This document shows positions 1 through 6,234 of a stretch of DNA of 13,439 nucleotides, piece by piece; position 1 is the first letter of the stretch; each line of letters begins with the position of its first letter. The notes below the pieces were generated by a model, which saw only the letters and a program-made list of their open reading frames with translations, did not search any database and was not told the DNA's origin. This stretch comes from Nocardia sp. (GTDB taxonomy: Bacteria; Actinomycetota; Actinomycetes; Mycobacteriales; Mycobacteriaceae). Where the stretch lies: positions 1 to 13,439 of the forward strand of contig JABFXT010000357.1 of assembly GCA_013361595.1 (NCBI GenBank), read 5' to 3'. Made by a program: the position numbers and the translations under genes.

Positions 1-295
1 GGGCGATCGGATCCTCGCATTCGTCGCGGCGGTCTTCGATCTGACCGCGATCGACCTGGCCCCGCTGATGCGCGCCCTGCCGGACGGCTGCCATCCGGGC
101 ACCTGGGCGCCCTGGCGCGCCCTGCTCGCCGACCTGATCGCACAGGTGGCGCCCGATACCGATACCGAATTCCTGACGCTGGCGATCTTCGCGAGCATGC
201 GCCCGGAGATCACCGATACGATCGCCGCCGCCCGCCACCGCGCCGGAGTACTGGATCTGACGGCACGGATCCTGCACCTAGACGTTCGCCCCTGA
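1..295 (+). CDS. Probable TetR-type regulator, C-terminal part
   Basis: An open frame enters from the left edge at base 2 and runs to TGA at 293-295, giving about 97 residues; the N-terminus lies outside the window. The visible part is all helical: alternating Leu/Ala/Val runs, a Trp-Ala-Pro-Trp segment in the middle, and a final amphipathic helix ending in Leu-Asp-Val-Arg-Pro. This layout suits the ligand-binding C-terminal domain of a TetR-family repressor. No DNA-binding helix-turn-helix can be seen, because it would lie upstream, so the family is inferred from composition and helix pattern only. It could instead be the end of another all-helical regulator. An internal ATG at 68 is unlikely to be the real start, since the frame is equally coding-like before it. 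Confidence 0.5.
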   Translation, partial: GDRILAFVAAVFDLTAIDLAPLMRALPDGCHPGTWAPWRALLADLIAQVAPDTDTEFLTLAIFASMRPEITDTIAAARHRAGVLDLTARILHLDVRP

Positions 296-351
296 CGCGA
301 GTCCGGCCGATCACCGCGACCGAATCCCGGTTCCCGGCATCGCCGTACCGC

Positions 352-416
352 GTGAACCCGTCGGCTCGACTCGGGCTCGGGCCACGGCGCTTCCACGCTT
401 CGGTGCGCGGGTTCAC
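352..416. repeat. Inverted repeat between regulator and DUF456 gene
   Basis: Arms GTGAACCCG (352-360) and CGGGTTCAC (408-416) are exact reverse complements separated by 47 bases rich in CTCG/CGGG steps. It lies between two same-strand genes. It may end the upstream transcript or be a regulator site; there is no T-run after it. Confidence 0.35.
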
Positions 417-445
417 ACGATCCGGCGGCTCTGTCCGATTCGGGC

Positions 446-451
446 TATTTT
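446..451 (+). promoter_or_regulatory. Probable -10 box for leaderless DUF456 transcript
   Basis: TATTTT lies exactly six bases before the GTG at 458, and no Shine-Dalgarno sequence precedes that start. A TANNNT box at this distance is the usual arrangement for leaderless actinobacterial mRNAs that begin at the start codon. No clear -35 box is visible. Confidence 0.5.
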
Positions 452-457
452 GGTGCG

Positions 458-940
458 GTGAGCGTATGGGGAGAAATCGTTGTCGGCCTGGTGATCCTGA
501 TCGGCCTGGTGGGCATCGTGGTACCGATTCTGCCGGGGGTGATCCTGATCTTCGGGGCCATCACCGTCTGGGCATTCGTCACCGGCGGCGCCACCGCGTG
601 GTCGGTACTCGCCATCAGTACCGTCCTGCTGGTTATCTCGGGGGTCGTGAAATACACCTGGCCGGGCCGGAAATTGAAGGAAGCGGGTGTCCCGAACCGG
701 ACGCTGCTGCTGGGCGGTATCGCCGGTATCGCCGGCTTCTTCGTGATCCCCGTGGTCGGCCTGTTCGTGGGCTTCGTTGCCGGCGTCTACTTCTCCGAAC
801 TCCAGCGCCTACCCGACAACCGGCAGGCCTGGATCTCGAGTAAACACGCGATCAGAGGTGTGGGGCTCTCGATCCTGGTGGAACTGCTGGGCGCGCTACT
901 CGCGAGCGGGGTATGGGTGATCGGCGCGATCGCTGCGTGA
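458..940 (+). CDS. DUF456 family membrane protein
   Basis: The protein has 160 residues, starting from GTG at 458. It is strongly hydrophobic, with about four to five membrane segments: residues 6-25, 28-45, 48-65 (ending in a Lys-Tyr-Thr-Trp-Pro-Gly turn), 84-110 (Gly-rich, with Ile-Pro-Val-Val-Gly), and 133-158. The early Ile-Leu-Pro-Gly motif after a Gly-rich helix, the central Gly-Arg-Lys-Leu-Lys turn, and the length match the DUF456 family of small bacterial integral membrane proteins, whose function is unknown. The start is supported by the -10 box six bases upstream and by the hydrophobic first helix beginning at once. It appears to be transcribed alone; the next 850 bases hold no intact gene. 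The family call is fairly secure, and no reaction or substrate can be given. Confidence 0.85.
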   Translation: MSVWGEIVVGLVILIGLVGIVVPILPGVILIFGAITVWAFVTGGATAWSVLAISTVLLVISGVVKYTWPGRKLKEAGVPNRTLLLGGIAGIAGFFVIPVVGLFVGFVAGVYFSELQRLPDNRQAWISSKHAIRGVGLSILVELLGALLASGVWVIGAIAA

Positions 941-955
941 GCCACCCACGCCGAT

Positions 956-1720
956 TCAGGACCGTTGCGCCAGCTCGTATTGCAGCGTGTTCAGCTCTTC
1001 CGACAGCAAAGCCTTGCCGATCGAATTCGCCGCACCCGCTATCCGTTCCTCCGTCGCGGCTATACCCTGACGGATAGCGGCCGGGGTGTTGCCCGTGTCA
1101 CCCACGAGCAGATCACTGTTCACCTGATCGCAGGGCGCGCACCTGCGCTGCGCATATCGCTGCGCAAGATTCGGGCACCTTCGGTCAACGTATGGTCGAG
1201 CCGAACGATGACATTGTCGAAGATCTGCGCCCAACGCCACTGCACCAGAGAGAGATTAAGACCGATACCGCCGAAGAACAAACCTGCAGTGGGCTATCGA
1301 CAGCGCTCCGGAGCACACAGCCGACCTCGGGCGACCCCATCGACGGCACCGGGCTCCGGCTATCGATAGCTCGCGGCCTTTCCGTTCGCGACCCCGTGGT
1401 GAGCGGCAAGCGCCCTGATGTGCAGATGGTCGCCGCGCTGCCGCACGGCGTCGTCCAGACTCAGTCCACGCACCTCGTCATCCGAAAGATATTCTACTCA
1501 TTGAGCGCTATGCGCCGGCGACCGTTCGGCTCGTTCACGAAGGTCTCGAAAACCCGCCGAATCAGCGGATACTGAACATGTTTCGTATTCTTCGAGTGCT
1601 TGCCGCCATTCTGGCTTCGTCCGAGAATTCGCCGACCGCCGAATCCAAAGGGCGGGCGGCACGGTCGACGAACGCTCGCGATCACTTCCGGGTCTGGCCG
1701 ATTTCCGAGGCGAAATACGC
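956..1720 (-). pseudogene. Decayed minus-strand gene, several frames, family unknown
   Basis: This 850-base gap holds no intact gene, but read leftward it contains successive coding-like pieces in shifting frames. A piece with Lys-Pro-Glu-Trp-Arg-Gln-Ala-Leu-Glu-Glu-Tyr sits near 1580-1620. One ending Phe-Glu-Thr-Phe-Val-Asn-Glu-Pro stops at 1494. A 45-codon piece (1360-1497) contains DDEVRGLSLDDAVRQRG. A hydrophobic piece with GLFFGGIGLNLSLVQWRW sits near 1210-1290. A last Ala/Glu-rich helical piece ends in a TGA at 956-958. Third-position GC is lower than in the neighbouring genes. I read this as one or more genes broken by frameshifts and stops, because no piece has both a good start and a ribosome site. 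I recognise no family. A small intact gene inside the stretch, or chance open frames, cannot be excluded. Confidence 0.35.
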
Positions 1721-1740
1721 ATTCGGTGCGGGTCAGCCGG

Positions 1741-1779
1741 CCGGGACCGGCAGCGCCCGGAGGTGGCTGCCGGTCCCGG
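1741..1779 (-). terminator. Strong hairpin terminator after NmrA-like gene
   Basis: CCGGGACCGGCAGC (1741-1754) and GCTGCCGGTCCCGG (1766-1779) are perfect 14-bp complements around an 11-base loop. The hairpin starts 10 bases past the stop of the minus-strand operon. There is no U-run, as is common for actinobacterial hairpin terminators. Confidence 0.75.
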
Positions 1780-1789
1780 AACGTCTCGG

Positions 1790-2605
1790 CTAGGTGAACA
1801 AGCGAGCGTGCTCGTTGGCCCATTGTGCGAAGGTGCGGGCTGATCGGCCGGTCACAGTCGCTACGGTGTCGAGGACCTTATCCGCGGCGTCGGGTGGGTG
1901 GGTTGCCAAGCGGAGACCGAATTCGACGTATTCGTCGCCGGACCTGTGGCCGGCCAGGCGGTCCCGTTCTTGGGCTTCGCTGAGTTGGCGGTGGGTGAGT
2001 GGAACTCCAAGCGCCTCGGCGAGTATCCGGGTGCGTTGTGCCGGGGTCAGGGCCTCGGGGCCGGTGAGGCGGTAGGTTCTGCCGCCGTGGCCGTCTCGGG
2101 TCAGGGCGGTCAATGCGACCGCCGCGATATCCGCTTCGTGGACCATGGCACTGGGCCATTGGGCGAAGGCGGAGACGGTGCGGTGTTCCCCGATCTCGTC
2201 GAGCCAGTCGAGGGCGTTGAACATGATCTCGACAGGTTCGAGGCGGGTCCAGGCGATACCGCTGCCCGACAGCGCGTTTTCGACGCTTGTCCGGGACCAG
2301 CCGCCCAGGACGGTGGCGCGGCCGATTCCGCATCGCCGGGCGAGGTCGACGATCTCGGGGCCGGTGGTGAGATCCGCGCCGTCGTCTCCGCCGAAGGTGA
2401 TGAGGTGGACGGCATCGACACCGGTGAACGCCTCTCGCAGGGTCGAGGCGTCGGTCAGATCGCCCTGAAAACGCATCGCGGCCGGTGGCAGGACAGCGGA
2501 ATGCGGGGTGCGGGTCAGCGCCCGGACCTGGTGGCCGTCGGCGAGTAGCTGGTCGACGAGGTGGCGGCCGATATGCCCGGTGGCGCCGCATACGAGGATT
2601 TCCAT
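1790..2605 (-). CDS. NmrA-like NAD(P)-binding protein (atypical SDR)
   Basis: The protein has 271 residues. It opens with a beta strand and the dinucleotide-binding loop Gly-Ala-Thr-Gly-His-Ile-Gly (residues 7-13), followed by an Arg-Ala-Leu-Thr-Arg strand end that suits NADP(H) phosphate binding and a Gly-Asp-Leu-Thr-Asp turn near 48-52. There is no Tyr-x-x-x-Lys catalytic pair, so it belongs with the atypical SDR/NmrA group (NAD(P)H-binding, PF13460-like), whose members are either redox sensors or quinone/flavin-type reductases. The ATG at 2605 is chosen over upstream in-frame starts because AGGAAAGG stands about seven bases before it and the Rossmann strand begins immediately. It lies 16 bases after the ABC permease stop and is surely cotranscribed with it. 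Its role in an efflux operon is inferred: it may modify the exported compound or sense redox state. Confidence 0.85.
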   Translation of the reverse strand: MEILVCGATGHIGRHLVDQLLADGHQVRALTRTPHSAVLPPAAMRFQGDLTDASTLREAFTGVDAVHLITFGGDDGADLTTGPEIVDLARRCGIGRATVLGGWSRTSVENALSGSGIAWTRLEPVEIMFNALDWLDEIGEHRTVSAFAQWPSAMVHEADIAAVALTALTRDGHGGRTYRLTGPEALTPAQRTRILAEALGVPLTHRQLSEAQERDRLAGHRSGDEYVEFGLRLATHPPDAADKVLDTVATVTGRSARTFAQWANEHARLFT

Positions 2606-2621
2606 GGTCGTCCTTTCCTGG

Positions 2622-3386
2622 TCAGCTGGTGCTCTTGCGCAGTGCGCGCAGGCCCACAGCGATACCGATCGCTGTGGTGAGGATCGCGGCAAGCCAGCCC
2701 CAGCCGACGTCGGCCGAGGTGAGGCGGCCGGCGAACAGATCGCGTTCGGCGTTCACGACGTGGGTCAGTGGGTTCACCACCGAGAGCGCGCGCATCCAAG
2801 CCGGAGCTTGGTCGAGGGGAAGCAGCATGCCGGACAGGATCATCGAGGGAAACAACAACGTCTGGTGCACGGTCCAGAAAACCCAGTCCTGCTCCCGGAC
2901 GACGATGGCCAGTGCGTAACTGAACGAGCCGATACCCAGACCGAGGACACCCAGCAGTAGCAGGCCCTGCACCGCGCCGAGTGGATCCGGCCGCAGCCCC
3001 AAAGGGATGGTCACCAGGATGATCAGGGTCGCCTGTGCGACCAGGGGGAGGAATTCCTTGACCGCGCGGCCCAGGAAGAGAGCCGACCGCGACAGTGGCG
3101 TGACCAGCAGGCGCTCGTGAGTGCCGCTGTGGAGGTCGAACTGGAGGTTGGAGCCGGTGCCGGCGGTACCGAACAACGCCGTCATGACCAGGAGTCCGGG
3201 AACGAACCAGGCCCAGGGCGACTCACCGTCCCGGGCCAGCAGCGGCCCGAACAGCAACAGGAAGAACAGGGGTTGGATCAGGCCGAAGACGACCGAGAAC
3301 GGATCGCCGAGCGCGGGACGCAGTTCGCGGGCGGTGACGAGCAGGGTGTCGGCGACGATATTTCGGCGCGGTTCAGTAATGGTCAT
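2622..3386 (-). CDS. ABC-2 type permease, DrrB-like
   Basis: The protein has 254 residues with about six membrane helices (near 31-51, 60-78, 110-130, 138-162, 170-190 and 229-248). Family marks are the Glu-Arg-Leu-Leu-Val-Thr-Pro-Leu-Ser-Arg segment (91-100) between helices 2 and 3, and Asn-Pro-Leu-Thr-His-Val-Val (205-211) before the last helix, both typical of DrrB/ABC-2 drug exporters. It should pair with the ATPase encoded just upstream to form a homodimeric-type exporter in the cytoplasmic membrane. ATG at 3386 overlaps the ATPase stop in an ATGA quartet, and GGAGGAG stands a few bases before it, so translation is coupled. The same frame stays open far upstream, but that part is the ATPase gene read in another frame. 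The substrate cannot be told from sequence; antibiotics or other hydrophobic compounds are typical for the family. Confidence 0.92.
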   Translation of the reverse strand: MTITEPRRNIVADTLLVTARELRPALGDPFSVVFGLIQPLFFLLLFGPLLARDGESPWAWFVPGLLVMTALFGTAGTGSNLQFDLHSGTHERLLVTPLSRSALFLGRAVKEFLPLVAQATLIILVTIPLGLRPDPLGAVQGLLLLGVLGLGIGSFSYALAIVVREQDWVFWTVHQTLLFPSMILSGMLLPLDQAPAWMRALSVVNPLTHVVNAERDLFAGRLTSADVGWGWLAAILTTAIGIAVGLRALRKSTS

Positions 3387-4378
3387 CGGGTCTCCTCCGG
3401 TGAGTGGTTGCCGCTCTCGGCCGTGCCGGGGTCGCGCAGGCTGCGTCCGGTGAGCTCGAGGAAGACGTCGTCGAGGGTGGGCACCCGGGTCGCCGCGGAA
3501 ACGACCTCTATGCCGCGCGTATGGGCCGTGGTGACCAGCGCGGGTATGGCTTTCGGGCCGTTCGCCGCGTGGGCGACGACGGTGGTGCCGGTGTGGGTGA
3601 CCCGGTTCACGCATGCGGTCCGCCGCGCCAACGCGGCCAACTCTGCGGCCCGGGCGGGGTCGCCTGCTTCGAGTGTGACCCGGTCTCCCGCGTGCTCGTT
3701 CTTCAGCGCCTCGGGTGAACCGTCGGCGATGATGCGCCCGTGATCCACGATGACGACCCGGTCGGCGATCTGGTCGGCCTCGTCGAGGTAATGGGTGGTG
3801 ACCACGATCGTCATGCCGGATTCCGCGCGGAGGCGGGCGATGTGGTCCCACAGATTGGCCCGGTTGTGCGGGTCCAGGCCGGTCGTCGGCTCGTCGAGGA
3901 ACAACAGCGCGGGCCGGTGGACCAACCCCATCGCCAGATCCAGGCGCCGGCGCTGGCCGCCGGACATAGCCTGGGACTTCCGCTTTCCGAGTCCGTCGAG
4001 ACCCAGCGCGGTGAACAGCTCACCCGCCCGGAGCCGTGCCGATTTCCGGTCCAGTCCGTAGATCCGGGCCTGGGTCACCACCTCGTCCATCGCACGCTGC
4101 GTATGTCCCGCGCTGTTGCCCTGACCGACGTATCCGATCACCTGCCGCACCTGGGCCGGTTCACGCTGGACGTCGTGGCCACCGATCTCCGCGGATCCGC
4201 CGGTCGGCGGCAGCAGCGTCGTGAGCATGCGCATCAAGGTCGTCTTACCGGCCCCGTTGGGGCCGAGGATCGCCAAGACTTCTTCCCGCGCGACGGTCAG
4301 ATCGATGCCATCGACCGCGCGGACTTCTGATTCGCCGGGACCGGAGAAGGTCCTGGTCAAATTCCGGGTGTTGATCAC
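3383..4378 (-). CDS. ABC transporter ATPase, DrrA-like
   Basis: The protein has 331 residues. All ATPase motifs are present in order: Walker A GPNGAGKT (39-46), Q-loop Gln86, signature MSGGQ (138-142), Walker B LLFLDEPTTGLD (158-169) with catalytic Glu163, and switch His196. After the nucleotide-binding domain comes a roughly 100-residue C-terminal extension ending in a Val-Pro-Thr-Leu-Asp-Asp-Val-Phe-Leu motif, as in DrrA-type daunorubicin exporters, which also have about 330 residues. I place the start at GTG 4378 because GAGAGG stands seven bases upstream and the protein then begins with the usual Ile-x-x-x-Asn-Leu-Thr-Arg-Thr-Phe strand. The frame stays open to 4669, but the extra part has no family likeness and overlaps the VOC gene. 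It is first in the operon and carries a shared 25-bp operator about 40 bases upstream. Confidence 0.92.
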   Translation of the reverse strand: MINTRNLTRTFSGPGESEVRAVDGIDLTVAREEVLAILGPNGAGKTTLMRMLTTLLPPTGGSAEIGGHDVQREPAQVRQVIGYVGQGNSAGHTQRAMDEVVTQARIYGLDRKSARLRAGELFTALGLDGLGKRKSQAMSGGQRRRLDLAMGLVHRPALLFLDEPTTGLDPHNRANLWDHIARLRAESGMTIVVTTHYLDEADQIADRVVIVDHGRIIADGSPEALKNEHAGDRVTLEAGDPARAAELAALARRTACVNRVTHTGTTVVAHAANGPKAIPALVTTAHTRGIEVVSAATRVPTLDDVFLELTGRSLRDPGTAESGNHSPEETR

Positions 4379-4418
4379 GTCCTGCCTCTCGATGGGGTAC
4401 AGGACGATCAAATCCTCC

Positions 4419-4443
4419 GTTGCGGACGATATACGGCCACAAG
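4419..4443. promoter_or_regulatory. Operator copy 1, upstream of ABC operon
   Basis: The + strand reads GTTGCGGAC, a 7-base AT-rich centre, then GGCCACAAG. The outer arms form an imperfect inverted repeat (TTGnGGnC twice). The same 25-bp box, identical at 21 positions, recurs at 5158-5182. On the minus strand its centre contains TATATC, a possible -10 box for the ABC operon. It sits 40 bases upstream of the ATPase GTG. Binding by the neighbouring WYL regulator is inferred. Confidence 0.65.
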
Positions 4444-4484
4444 CCGAACGGGCGGCCCGGAAGTCCGTGCCCCGGAAATCCGAA

Positions 4485-4527
4485 TGCCGATTCACTGCGG
4501 CGCATATGCGGCCGCAGGGCATCGGCA
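4485..4527 (-). terminator. 43-bp palindrome after the VOC gene
   Basis: Arms TGCCGAT (4485-4491) / ATCGGCA (4521-4527) and CTGCGGC (4495-4501) / GCCGCAG (4511-4517) are exact complements, separated by 3-base symmetric mismatches, around a self-complementary GCATATGC centre. It starts 7 bases past the VOC stop, so a transcription terminator is the simplest reading. The inner 23 bases also match operator copy 1 at 16 positions, so it could be a third regulator site. Confidence 0.6.
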
Positions 4528-4533
4528 AGCGGG

Positions 4534-5118
4534 TCAGCGGGTGCGGGGATCCTGCAACAACGCCATCGCTTCCATGAGCGAGGAATGAACGGCGGTCAAC
4601 TCCGGTGTCGCGAACGACTCCCAGGACTGCTCGCCCGCACCGGCTTCGCCGGAATCGGCCTGCCCCCAATCGCCTTCGCCGGTCCCGTCCGCCGAGCCCG
4701 TATCCCAGGACGCGTTACCCGGATTGTGTTTGTACACCCACCACAGGTGGCCGAACGGGTCGGCGAAGCGCGACAGTACGTCGCCCCAGAAATCCGTCGG
4801 CTCGGTGACGATCCGCGCACCACGCGCGGCGGCTCGTTTCAGCGTGGCGGCCGGATCGTCGACGTAGACGCGGACGAAGGACGGCATATACGGCCAGTCC
4901 GGTTTGCGGTCGGCGATCGTCAGCGTCGAATCGCCTATCCGCAGCTCGGAATGCAGAATCAGGCCGTCGGTATCGGCGGTCCGGGCCTCGGGGACCTCGA
5001 TCGCCCCGAACACATCGACGAGGAAGTCGAGCAGACCTGCCGCGTCGTCGGTCCAGATGAAGGGGTCGACCGTTGCGGATCCGGCGGGCGCCGGGGGGAC
5101 GGCGGGAGTGGTGGACAT
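4534..5118 (-). CDS. VOC family protein (glyoxalase/bleomycin-resistance fold)
   Basis: The protein has 194 residues. Residues 17-132 form a VOC/PhnB-like domain. It opens with Pro-Phe-Ile-Trp and an Ala-Ala-Gly-Leu-Leu-Asp-Phe-Leu helix, has a paired beta region with His-Ser-Glu-Leu-Arg-Ile-Gly-Asp, and ends in the family's Asp-Pro-Phe-Gly-His-Leu-Trp (120-126). Residues 133-194 are an unusual acidic, Gly/Ser/Trp-rich tail ending in a short helix. VOC proteins either catalyse metal-dependent reactions on small molecules or bind drugs stoichiometrically; the exact role here is unknown. ATG at 5118 has AAGGAG just upstream and is preferred to an in-frame ATG at 5181, which would fall inside the operator. 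It is divergent from the WYL regulator and shares the operator at 5158-5182. Confidence 0.85.
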   Translation of the reverse strand: MSTTPAVPPAPAGSATVDPFIWTDDAAGLLDFLVDVFGAIEVPEARTADTDGLILHSELRIGDSTLTIADRKPDWPYMPSFVRVYVDDPAATLKRAAARGARIVTEPTDFWGDVLSRFADPFGHLWWVYKHNPGNASWDTGSADGTGEGDWGQADSGEAGAGEQSWESFATPELTAVHSSLMEAMALLQDPRTR

Positions 5119-5157
5119 ACTGTCTCCTTTTTGGTTGGTGCCCCCAGATTCGCCGCA

Positions 5158-5182
5158 GTTGCGGACAGAATATGGCCACAAG
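5158..5182. promoter_or_regulatory. Operator copy 2, VOC/WYL divergent region
   Basis: The + strand reads GTTGCGGAC, seven AT-rich bases, then GGCCACAAG: the same nine-base arms as at 4419-4443. Read leftward the centre contains TATTCT, a fair -10 box for the VOC gene, whose ATG is 39 bases away. Read rightward it ends seven bases before the -10 box of the WYL gene. A protein bound here could repress both directions, including the regulator's own gene. This is inferred from position and repetition. Confidence 0.7.
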
Positions 5183-5188
5183 TGCGCC

Positions 5189-5194
5189 TAACCT
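5189..5194 (+). promoter_or_regulatory. Probable -10 box for leaderless WYL regulator mRNA
   Basis: TAACCT stands six bases before the GTG at 5201, and no ribosome site is visible. The spacing equals that of the DUF456 promoter at 446-451. Operator copy 2 covers the -35 side of this promoter. Confidence 0.45.
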
Positions 5195-5200
5195 CGGGAC

Positions 5201-6220
5201 GTGTCCACCAGCACTCGCACCCTCGCGCTTCTCGGTCTGCTGCAGAGCCGTCGCCACTGGTCCGGTGCCGAACTTGCCCGCCGGCTCGACGTCAGTGAGC
5301 GGACTGTCCGGCGTGATGTGCTCGGTCTCCAGGAGATCGGCTATCCGATTGTCACGACGCGCGGAACCGGGGGCGGCTACCAGCTCAGCGCGGGTGCCTG
5401 CCTGCCGCCACTGGTCCTGGGTGAGGAGGAGGCCGCTGCGACGGTGCTGGGGTTGAAGGAGATCGCCACCGGCGTCCATCCCGCCTCCGCGGAAGCCGCT
5501 ATGAGCGCCATGGCCAAGATCGTCCAGGTCCTTCCCACGCGTATCCGTCGCCGGATCGACAGTCTGCGGACCGTCGCGACCCCCGCCGGCGATGGATACC
5601 ATCGAGCCGGGATCGACGATGTCACCGCCTTGACCACACTCGCGCTCGCCTGCCGGGACGCCGATACCGTCTCGTTCTCCTACTGCGGCAGCGACGCGGC
5701 CACTTCGCAGCGCACCGTCCAACCGCATCAGATCGTCAATGTCGAAAGCCGCCTCTACCTGGTGGCCTGGGATCTCGACCGCACCGACTGGCGAACCTTC
5801 CGAATCGACCGGATCACGCAACCACGCCACACCGGCGCACGATTCGCGCCACGCGGCCTGCCCGGCGGCGGCGATCCGGTGGACTACGTCCGCGACCGGA
5901 TCGGGTCGATGCCGTCGAGGTACCGAGTGCACGCCACCGTCCAGGCCTCCGCCGAACGCGTCAGAGCCGAGATCGTCCACTACGGCACCGTCGCTGCCAT
6001 CGACCCCGGATCGTGCGAGGTCCATATCGCCGCCGAATCTTTGGACTGGGCGGCCTTCTGCCTCGTCTCGATCGGCGCACCGTTCATCGTGCACGGGCCG
6101 CCCGAAGCGACCGACCTCATGAAGGACTGGGGATCCAGGCTCTTCACCGCCACGCGAGCGACCGGAAACGGACTCGTCTGCGATAGGTCGATCGTCGGCC
6201 GGGCCCAGGACTTCGGGTGA
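5201..6220 (+). CDS. WYL-domain transcriptional regulator (YafY/DeoR-like HTH)
   Basis: The protein has 339 residues. Residues 5-60 form a winged helix-turn-helix: the Ser-Gly-Ala-Glu-Leu-Ala-Arg-Arg-Leu-Asp-Val-Ser-Glu-Arg-Thr-Val-Arg-Arg-Asp segment is the DNA-recognition helix pair, and a Gly-Thr-Gly-Gly-Gly-Tyr-Gln-Leu wing follows. Residues about 140-220 form the WYL ligand-sensing domain, with Phe-Ser-Tyr near its start, Gln-Pro-His-Gln-Ile, Leu-Tyr-Leu-Val-Ala-Trp-Asp, and Trp-Arg-Thr-Phe-Arg-Ile-Asp-Arg-Ile. Residues about 230-315 are a WCX-type C-terminal domain. WYL domains bind small ligands or nucleic acids and usually switch transcription. GTG at 5201 fits a leaderless start. It is divergent from the VOC gene, and the duplicated operator suggests control of VOC, itself, and the ABC operon. 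The ligand is unknown. Confidence 0.92.
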   Translation: MSTSTRTLALLGLLQSRRHWSGAELARRLDVSERTVRRDVLGLQEIGYPIVTTRGTGGGYQLSAGACLPPLVLGEEEAAATVLGLKEIATGVHPASAEAAMSAMAKIVQVLPTRIRRRIDSLRTVATPAGDGYHRAGIDDVTALTTLALACRDADTVSFSYCGSDAATSQRTVQPHQIVNVESRLYLVAWDLDRTDWRTFRIDRITQPRHTGARFAPRGLPGGGDPVDYVRDRIGSMPSRYRVHATVQASAERVRAEIVHYGTVAAIDPGSCEVHIAAESLDWAAFCLVSIGAPFIVHGPPEATDLMKDWGSRLFTATRATGNGLVCDRSIVGRAQDFG

Positions 6221-6234
6221 TCTTAGATACCGGC

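Noticed and set aside
352..843. 163-codon frame overlapping the DUF456 gene
   Set aside because: The Arg/Gly/Pro-rich translation is an out-of-frame shadow of the hydrophobic DUF456 protein.
1359..1370. Perfect palindrome GCTATCGATAGC as an operator
   Set aside because: Only 12 bp, single copy, no intact gene or promoter next to it; kept only as a note with the decayed region.
4379..4669. N-terminal extension of the ABC ATPase
   Set aside because: The open frame continues upstream but overlaps the VOC gene and the operator, lacks family likeness, and the GTG at 4378 has a good ribosome site.
4715..6094. 459-codon minus-strand frame opposite the WYL gene
   Set aside because: It is antisense to a clear WYL regulator and overlaps the VOC gene in another frame; composition is that of a shadow frame.
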